A DNA stretch of 64,000 bases. It comes from a bacterium. Lineage in GTDB: Archaea > Thermoproteota > Nitrososphaeria > Nitrososphaerales > Gagatemarchaeaceae. This document shows, piece after piece, positions 59,998 to 64,000 of this stretch; the first letter of the stretch is position 1, and every line of letters starts with the position of its first letter. The stretch is from positions 58,318 through 122,317 of the forward strand of contig DAIDAO010000052.1 of NCBI GenBank assembly GCA_027310575.1, read 5' to 3'. The notes below the pieces were generated by a model. The model was not told the DNA's origin. It made no database searches and was given only the letters and a program-made list of their open reading frames with translations. A program made the translations under genes and the position numbers.

Positions 59998-59999
59998 AA
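59994..59999 (+). promoter_or_regulatory. TATA box overlapping the GNAT stop codon
   Basis: GGTTAAAAC contains the GNAT stop TAA (59995-59997) and its TTAAAA is centred 26-27 nt before the next gene's ATG at 60023. Confidence 0.6.
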
Positions 60000-60022
60000 C
60001 GAGCGCAGGGCCGTCCGGGCCC

Positions 60023-60913
60023 ATGGACAGCAGTTCTGGCAAGATAACCGTCCTCGGGGCGGGCCTGATGGGGCACGGCATAGCCCAGGTCGCGTCCCAG
60101 GTCGGAGGGTACGACGTCTCGATCTTGGACGTGGAGCAGAGGTTCTTGGACAACGGAATGAAGATGATAAGGGACAGCGTGGGGAAGTTCGTAGAGAAGG
60201 GGAAGGTCTCAAAGGAGGAAGGGGAGGCGGCGCTGAAGAGGATACACCCGACCCTCGACCTGGCGGAGGCGGTCAGGGGGAGCTCCCTCGTGATAGAAGC
60301 GGCCACGGAGGATCCCAAGCTCAAGCTCGACCTCTACAGGAGGGTGGCTGGCCTTGTCGGGGACGACACGATAGTTGCGTCGAACACGTCCTCCATCAGC
60401 ATAACGCTACTCGCGTCTGCGAGCCGCCGCCCGGAGAACGTCTGCGGCATGCACTTCTTCAACCCGCCTCAGCTGATGCCGCTGGTCGAGATAATCAGGG
60501 GGAAGAGGACCTCGGACTGGACCGTCGACAGGGTCAGGGAGGTCTCCAAGAAGCTCGGCAAGGAGACAGTCCTCTGCAAGAAGGACTCGCCGGGGTTCAT
60601 AGTGAACAGGATCCTCGTCCCAGCGCTGAACGAGGCGGTGTTCCTCGTCCAGGAGGGGGTCGCAGACCCCGAGGACATAGACAAGGCGGTCAAGCTGGGC
60701 CTCAACTGGCCCATGGGGCCGCTGCAGCTCCTCGATTACGTCGGACTTGACACCACCCTGAACATAACGCAGGTGTTCATGCAGGAGTTTCAGGACTCGA
60801 AGTACCGGCCATCCCCTCTGCTCAGAGAGATGGTCAGGTCAGGAGACCTTGGAAGAAAGAGTGGCAGAGGGTTCCACAGCTGGAAGAGCGCGTCCGACAC
60901 GAAAGGGAAGTAA
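60023..60913 (+). CDS. 3-hydroxyacyl-CoA dehydrogenase
   Basis: A 296-residue NAD(P)-dependent dehydrogenase: nucleotide loop ITVLGAGLMGHGIAQVA, IEAATEDPKLKLDLY with the adjacent SNTSSI, the catalytic histidine in GMHFFNPPQLMPLVE, and a C-terminal domain with NWPMGPLQLLDYVGLD. It interconverts 3-hydroxyacyl-CoA and 3-oxoacyl-CoA, most often 3-hydroxybutyryl-CoA. No hydratase or thiolase lies beside it, so beta-oxidation versus carbon-fixation use is open. Leaderless ATG. Confidence 0.93.
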   Translation: MDSSSGKITVLGAGLMGHGIAQVASQVGGYDVSILDVEQRFLDNGMKMIRDSVGKFVEKGKVSKEEGEAALKRIHPTLDLAEAVRGSSLVIEAATEDPKLKLDLYRRVAGLVGDDTIVASNTSSISITLLASASRRPENVCGMHFFNPPQLMPLVEIIRGKRTSDWTVDRVREVSKKLGKETVLCKKDSPGFIVNRILVPALNEAVFLVQEGVADPEDIDKAVKLGLNWPMGPLQLLDYVGLDTTLNITQVFMQEFQDSKYRPSPLLREMVRSGDLGRKSGRGFHSWKSASDTKGK

Positions 60914-61093
60914 GGACTTTGGCCGCGGGGTCCGTCAGGAGCATCGAAGGCATTCGGCCGGTCCACGTAGGTCCGCTCAGGATGGCGCGCTTCGTGGAGG
61001 GGATCACCCCTCTGCTTCTGAACGCCCCGACGCCCGACGGACTCAAGGGTCCTTTGATCGAGCTCGTAAGCCGAGGCCTGCCCTCGGCTGCAG

Positions 61094-62209
61094 TCAGCCG
61101 CCCCTGATGATCGGCAGAATCGCAGAGGGCGGGAATCTGACGTAGATGTCAGACGTGGTCGGAGACTCGGAGGACGCGCAGAACTTGTGGGTGGTCACCA
61201 CGAACTTGGCGTCACCCACCTGAATCCTGTGGTCAGTCACCGACCCCCTGTATTCTCTCGCTAGCACCTTGCCGCGGACCTCGTTCGGGCCCCCGGTGGG
61301 GGTCCTGCTCAGAGGTATCTCGTTGAACCTGATAGCCACGTGGGTGGAGTTCTTCGGGATTGGCTCGGGGCGCTCACAGACGAACTGTGCTTTCATCTCG
61401 GGGACCCGAAAGACCGCCTTGCGCCCCTCGTCGGAGAATTCCTCGAACTCGCTCTTGAAGATGTTGGCTTTCCCTATGAACTCGACCACGAACGGGGTCG
61501 AGGGCTCCGAGTAGAGCTCTTCTGGAGACCCTTCCTGGACGACAGCCCCCTTGTCGATGAGCAGGATTCTGTCCGAGATGACGAAGGCCTCCTCCTGGTC
61601 GTGAGTCACAAAGACCGACGTCAGACCCAGCCTCTTGAGGAGGGACCGGAGCTCTCCCCTCATCCTCTCCCGCACCTTCATGTCGAGGTTGCTGAGGGGC
61701 TCGTCGAGCAGGATGACGTCGGGCTCATAGGAAAGGCTCCTCGCAAGAGCCACCCTCTGCTGCTGACCTCCGCTCAGCTGTGACGGGTACCTCTTCGCCA
61801 GATCTGGAAGCCCCACCAGCTCGAGAGCGGCTGCGATCTTTTTCTCTCGCTCGTGCTTCGCGAGCTTCCTGCTGTGCAGGCAGTAGTCGATGTTGTCGTG
61901 AACGGTCATGTGGGGCCACAGGGCATAGCTCTGGAACACGAGGCCGAGCCTGCGTTTCTCTGGCGGGACCATGACGTGTTTGCTCGGAGAGGCCACCAGC
62001 TTCCCGTCGAGGAAGATGTCGCCCTTCGTGATGTCCTCCAGGCCCGCCAACGACCTTAGAATCGTGGTCTTCCCACACCCGGAAGGCCCGAGGAGGCCGA
62101 CAACCTCCCCCTTGTCGACCTTGAACGAGACATCGTTGACCGCAAGTACGCCGCCGAAGCTCTTGACCAGGCCTTGCACCTCAATCTTCGGGGGGCCTGA
62201 GTCGGGCAT
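61094..62209 (-). CDS. ABC transporter ATP-binding protein (Fe/thiamine/polyamine importer type) with TOBE domain
   Basis: A 371-residue importer ATPase: Walker A GPSGCGKTT, Q-loop VFQSYALWPHM, signature LSGGQQQR, Walker B VILLDEPLSNLD and H-loop VTHDQEEA. The C-terminal 120 residues form the TOBE domain of CysA/PotA/FbpC-type ATPases. No permease or binding protein lies in the window beside it, so its transporter partners are elsewhere or off-window. ATG start; a CTAAAATAG box is centred 27 nt upstream. Confidence 0.9.
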   Translation of the reverse strand: MPDSGPPKIEVQGLVKSFGGVLAVNDVSFKVDKGEVVGLLGPSGCGKTTILRSLAGLEDITKGDIFLDGKLVASPSKHVMVPPEKRRLGLVFQSYALWPHMTVHDNIDYCLHSRKLAKHEREKKIAAALELVGLPDLAKRYPSQLSGGQQQRVALARSLSYEPDVILLDEPLSNLDMKVRERMRGELRSLLKRLGLTSVFVTHDQEEAFVISDRILLIDKGAVVQEGSPEELYSEPSTPFVVEFIGKANIFKSEFEEFSDEGRKAVFRVPEMKAQFVCERPEPIPKNSTHVAIRFNEIPLSRTPTGGPNEVRGKVLAREYRGSVTDHRIQVGDAKFVVTTHKFCASSESPTTSDIYVRFPPSAILPIIRGG

Positions 62210-62231
62210 CCACGGTCACGGCGCCTGTCGG

Positions 62232-62240
62232 CTATTTTAG
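62232..62240 (-). promoter_or_regulatory. TATA-like box for the ABC ATPase gene
   Basis: CTAAAATAG on the minus strand is centred 27 nt before ATG 62209. Confidence 0.55.
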
Positions 62241-62262
62241 ACTTGCCCGGGCCGAGCAAGCG

Positions 62263-62268
62263 TTTTAA
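62263..62268 (+). promoter_or_regulatory. TATA-like box for the creatininase-family gene
   Basis: GCGTTTTAATC is centred 29-30 nt before TTG 62295. The neighbouring divergent ABC gene has a separate box about 30 bp away. Confidence 0.55.
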
Positions 62269-62294
62269 TCACCGCGGCGGTCGCAAGTCTCGAG

Positions 62295-63083
62295 TTGGCC
62301 TCAAAGAACAACATCGGCGAGATGACGACGGCTGAGGTCGCTGAAGCACTTGGAAATGGGGTGGACGTTGTCGTCCTCCCTGTAGGGGCCATGGAACAGC
62401 ACGGGCCCCACGGTCTGATAGGCACCGACTCCTTTCTGGCTCAGGTTGTGGCCGAAAAGGTCGCTGTAAAGCTAGGGGCGCTGCTGGCGCCTCTGATGCC
62501 CTACGGGCTCTCGAGTTCGCACATGAACTTCAAGGGGACCATGAGCCTGTCCCCTGAGGCGTTCACCCTCTTCTCCAGGGACGTGCTCACGAGCCTGATA
62601 CATCACGGGTTCAGGAAGATCGTGATAGTCAACGGAAACGAGCCGAACTACTACCCGCTGATAATGGTGGCCAGGAGCCTGAGGGAGGAGACCGGCGTCC
62701 TGATCACCCTGTCCAACTGGTACTCGGCCCTCCAGGAGTGTTGGAAGGACCTCCCCGGAGTGAAGGGGACGGAGAAGGCTGAGTGGAAGTGGCCTTACTT
62801 CATGGCGCATGGCGGGCTCCTTGAGACTGCCGGGTCGATGGCCTACAAGCAGGGCCTGGTCAGGTTGGACCTGGCCGCCACCTATGGATCCGAAAGGAGG
62901 GAGGCGTTTTCAAACCCGGTGGTGAGCCTCCCGTCGAGGATCGACGAAGTGACCCAGAAAGGGAGCTACGGAGACCCGAGGGGAGCCACCCCCGAGCTGG
63001 GGAGGATCTGGACTGACCTGGCGGCCGAGAGAATAGTCGACAAGCTGAGAGCAGCCTGGGACACAGCAGCGAAGAAGCCCTAA
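62295..63083 (+). CDS. creatininase-family amidohydrolase
   Basis: A 262-residue metal-dependent hydrolase. The signature VGAMEQHGPHGLIGTDSFLA carries the metal ligands Glu, His and Asp, and MAHGGLLETAGSMA is the second conserved motif. The family includes creatininase and archaeal ArfB formamide hydrolase of riboflavin/F420 synthesis; the substrate is not decided here. A luciferase-like enzyme, often F420-dependent, lies next to it, which weakly favours the ArfB role. TTG start. Stops overlap by 4 bases with the next gene (CTAA). Confidence 0.85.
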   Translation: MASKNNIGEMTTAEVAEALGNGVDVVVLPVGAMEQHGPHGLIGTDSFLAQVVAEKVAVKLGALLAPLMPYGLSSSHMNFKGTMSLSPEAFTLFSRDVLTSLIHHGFRKIVIVNGNEPNYYPLIMVARSLREETGVLITLSNWYSALQECWKDLPGVKGTEKAEWKWPYFMAHGGLLETAGSMAYKQGLVRLDLAATYGSERREAFSNPVVSLPSRIDEVTQKGSYGDPRGATPELGRIWTDLAAERIVDKLRAAWDTAAKKP

Positions 63084-64000
63084 CGGAGGAAAGCGTCAGC
63101 GAAGGTCTCCATGCTGGAATAGTCTCCGTCCTGCCAACCCGGGAAGATGAGCATCAGTTCCTCGAAGCCCATTGATGCGAGCGAGTTCACTCTCCTCCTG
63201 CACTCTTCGACTGTGCCGAAGACGGCGCTGAGGTTGTTCAGCCGTTCGGTCATCTCGGCGTCAGACAGATGTGCGGTTCTGGAGGCTCTCGACAGACTGA
63301 GGGAGTACTCCGCCTGGCTTTCCCCGATGACCGTCCCCCCGTCCCCGCAGTAGATGGACTTCTTCAGCCCGCGGCGCGAGCCTATCTTTTCTGCCAGGTC
63401 CTGGAGCTCTGCCTTCGAGGACATCTTCCTCTTTTCGCCTGTCCCCGAGTACGGGAGAACGTTGACGCCATAGGCGTCCCCCGCGCCCGCGGCTTCCAGC
63501 ACGGCGTCGCTTCTTCCCGCGACCCAGACCCTCGGCTTCTTTGCCGGAGAAGGGAGGCAGACCGCGCCCTTCAACGTGAAATGGCTCCCTCGGAAGTCCA
63601 CCTTCGAACCGCTCCAGAGCAGGTTCAAGACCTGAAGCGATTCCGAGAGCGCGGAAACGCGGTCCCGCAGGCTGGGGAAGGGGTAACCGTATGCGGCGTG
63701 CTCGGAATCATCGTAGCCCACCCCTATCCCGAGGTCGACCCTCCCCCCAGATATTTCTGACGCGGTCGCGACAAGCTTGGCCAAGATCGCCGGGTTTCTG
63801 AAGGAGTTACAGGTGGCGAGACTCCCCAGTCTGATCTTGGTGGTCGAGGCTGCGAGGGCCGATATGGTCGTCCAGCACTCCAGGATCGGGAGTCCATCTC
63901 TCTGAAGGTGGTCAGACACCCATGCCGAGTCGAAGCCGAGCTCCTCTGCCTTTCCTGCTGCGTCGGCTACGCCCCTGAAGGAAACAGAGTAGGGGAGGAA
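63080..64000 (-). CDS. luciferase-like monooxygenase / F420-dependent oxidoreductase; 5' end beyond window
   Basis: A partial TIM-barrel flavin- or F420-dependent enzyme. Reading past the track start shows it continues to the right edge: FRGVADAAGKAEELGFDSAWVSDHL is a standard LLM N-terminus, followed by the LGSLATCNSFRNPAILAKLVATASEISGGRVDLGIGVGY region. The start codon lies outside the window. Substrate unknown; it converges with the creatininase-family gene. Confidence 0.88.
   Translation of the reverse strand, partial: FLPYSVSFRGVADAAGKAEELGFDSAWVSDHLQRDGLPILECWTTISALAASTTKIRLGSLATCNSFRNPAILAKLVATASEISGGRVDLGIGVGYDDSEHAAYGYPFPSLRDRVSALSESLQVLNLLWSGSKVDFRGSHFTLKGAVCLPSPAKKPRVWVAGRSDAVLEAAGAGDAYGVNVLPYSGTGEKRKMSSKAELQDLAEKIGSRRGLKKSIYCGDGGTVIGESQAEYSLSLSRASRTAHLSDAEMTERLNNLSAVFGTVEECRRRVNSLASMGFEELMLIFPGWQDGDYSSMETFADAFLR

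Noticed and set aside
60919-61107. 62-aa ORF after the 3-hydroxyacyl-CoA dehydrogenase gene
   Set aside because: TTG start, no recognisable motif, no promoter-like box, and its 3' end overlaps the ABC ATPase gene on the other strand. It could be a remnant or chance ORF; the 180-bp gap otherwise shows nothing.
1-64000. CRISPR arrays, insertion sequences or prophage
   Set aside because: No regularly spaced repeats, transposase-like or phage-like proteins were seen on either strand; the only mobile element supported is the intein.

Overview
The window is a dense, GC-rich stretch of an archaeal chromosome. Archaeal hallmarks read from the sequence include a uS10 ribosomal protein, separate catalytic and zinc-bearing regulatory aspartate transcarbamoylase subunits (PyrB + PyrI), a two-gene aconitase X, a Hef-type helicase, a HerA/DUF87-type ATPase with a winged helix, a COG2403 (cyclic 2,3-diphosphoglycerate synthetase family) protein, an ADP-forming acyl-CoA synthetase, and a tRNA-Ser with a 12-nt intron in a bulge-helix-bulge fold. 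Many genes have a TATA-like box (TTTAA/TTAAAA type) 26-31 nt before the start codon, implying leaderless or near-leaderless mRNAs, and TTG/GTG starts are common. Cupredoxins, aconitase and VKOR suggest an aerobic or microaerobic organism. A Nitrososphaeria-like Thermoproteota lineage or a high-GC Thermoplasmatota would fit; I cannot decide between them from sequence alone.

Layout. 1-4.0 kb: aconitase, running off the left edge, interrupted by a 523-codon LAGLIDADG intein placed exactly before an Fe-S ligand cysteine. 4.1-14.2 kb: transport and envelope genes (MFS, APC permease with an overlapping tandem USP protein, DedA-like protein, CPA2 antiporter), a DUF255 thioredoxin-fold protein, tRNA-Leu(UAG), and a thioredoxin-fold DUF929 protein followed by VKOR. 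14.3-24 kb: Hef-like helicase, pyruvate kinase, ABC-2 exporter, metallophosphoesterase, glycoside hydrolase, MazG-like protein, endonuclease III, epimerase, and a protein with a native His6 run. 24-28.5 kb: USP-CBS-P1B ATPase operon, a 4-TM protein, and an HTH/DUF7521 pair. 28.5-42.6 kb: GNAT-fused acyl-CoA synthetase, double cupredoxin, divergent MR/MLE enzyme and zinc-ribbon gene sharing one TATA box, HAD phosphatase, aconitase X subunits, Fe-alcohol dehydrogenase and aldehyde dehydrogenase, FAD oxidoreductase and ClC channel. 42.6-52.5 kb: rpsJ and a de novo pyrimidine cluster, carA-carB divergent from pyrB-pyrI-pyrC. 52.5-64 kb: amidase, thioesterase, HerA-like ATPase, four-CBS protein, COG2403 protein, tRNA-Ser(UGA), GNAT, 3-hydroxyacyl-CoA dehydrogenase, lone ABC ATPase, creatininase-family hydrolase, and a luciferase-like oxidoreductase running off the right edge.

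How the genes fit together. carAB and pyrBIC cover the first three steps of UMP synthesis. Aconitase X (probable phosphomevalonate dehydratase) and a Nudix protein resembling IPP isomerase point to the archaeal mevalonate route. Aconitase, pyruvate kinase, acyl-CoA synthetase, alcohol and aldehyde dehydrogenases and hydroxyacyl-CoA dehydrogenase are central-carbon functions. I saw no insertion sequences, CRISPR arrays or prophage, and no gene-free stretch longer than about 300 bases. The intein is the clearest selfish element. Several start regions (ClC, FAD oxidoreductase, VKOR) lack a canonical start codon ahead of conserved N-terminal sequence, which suggests small indels, assembly errors or unusual starts.
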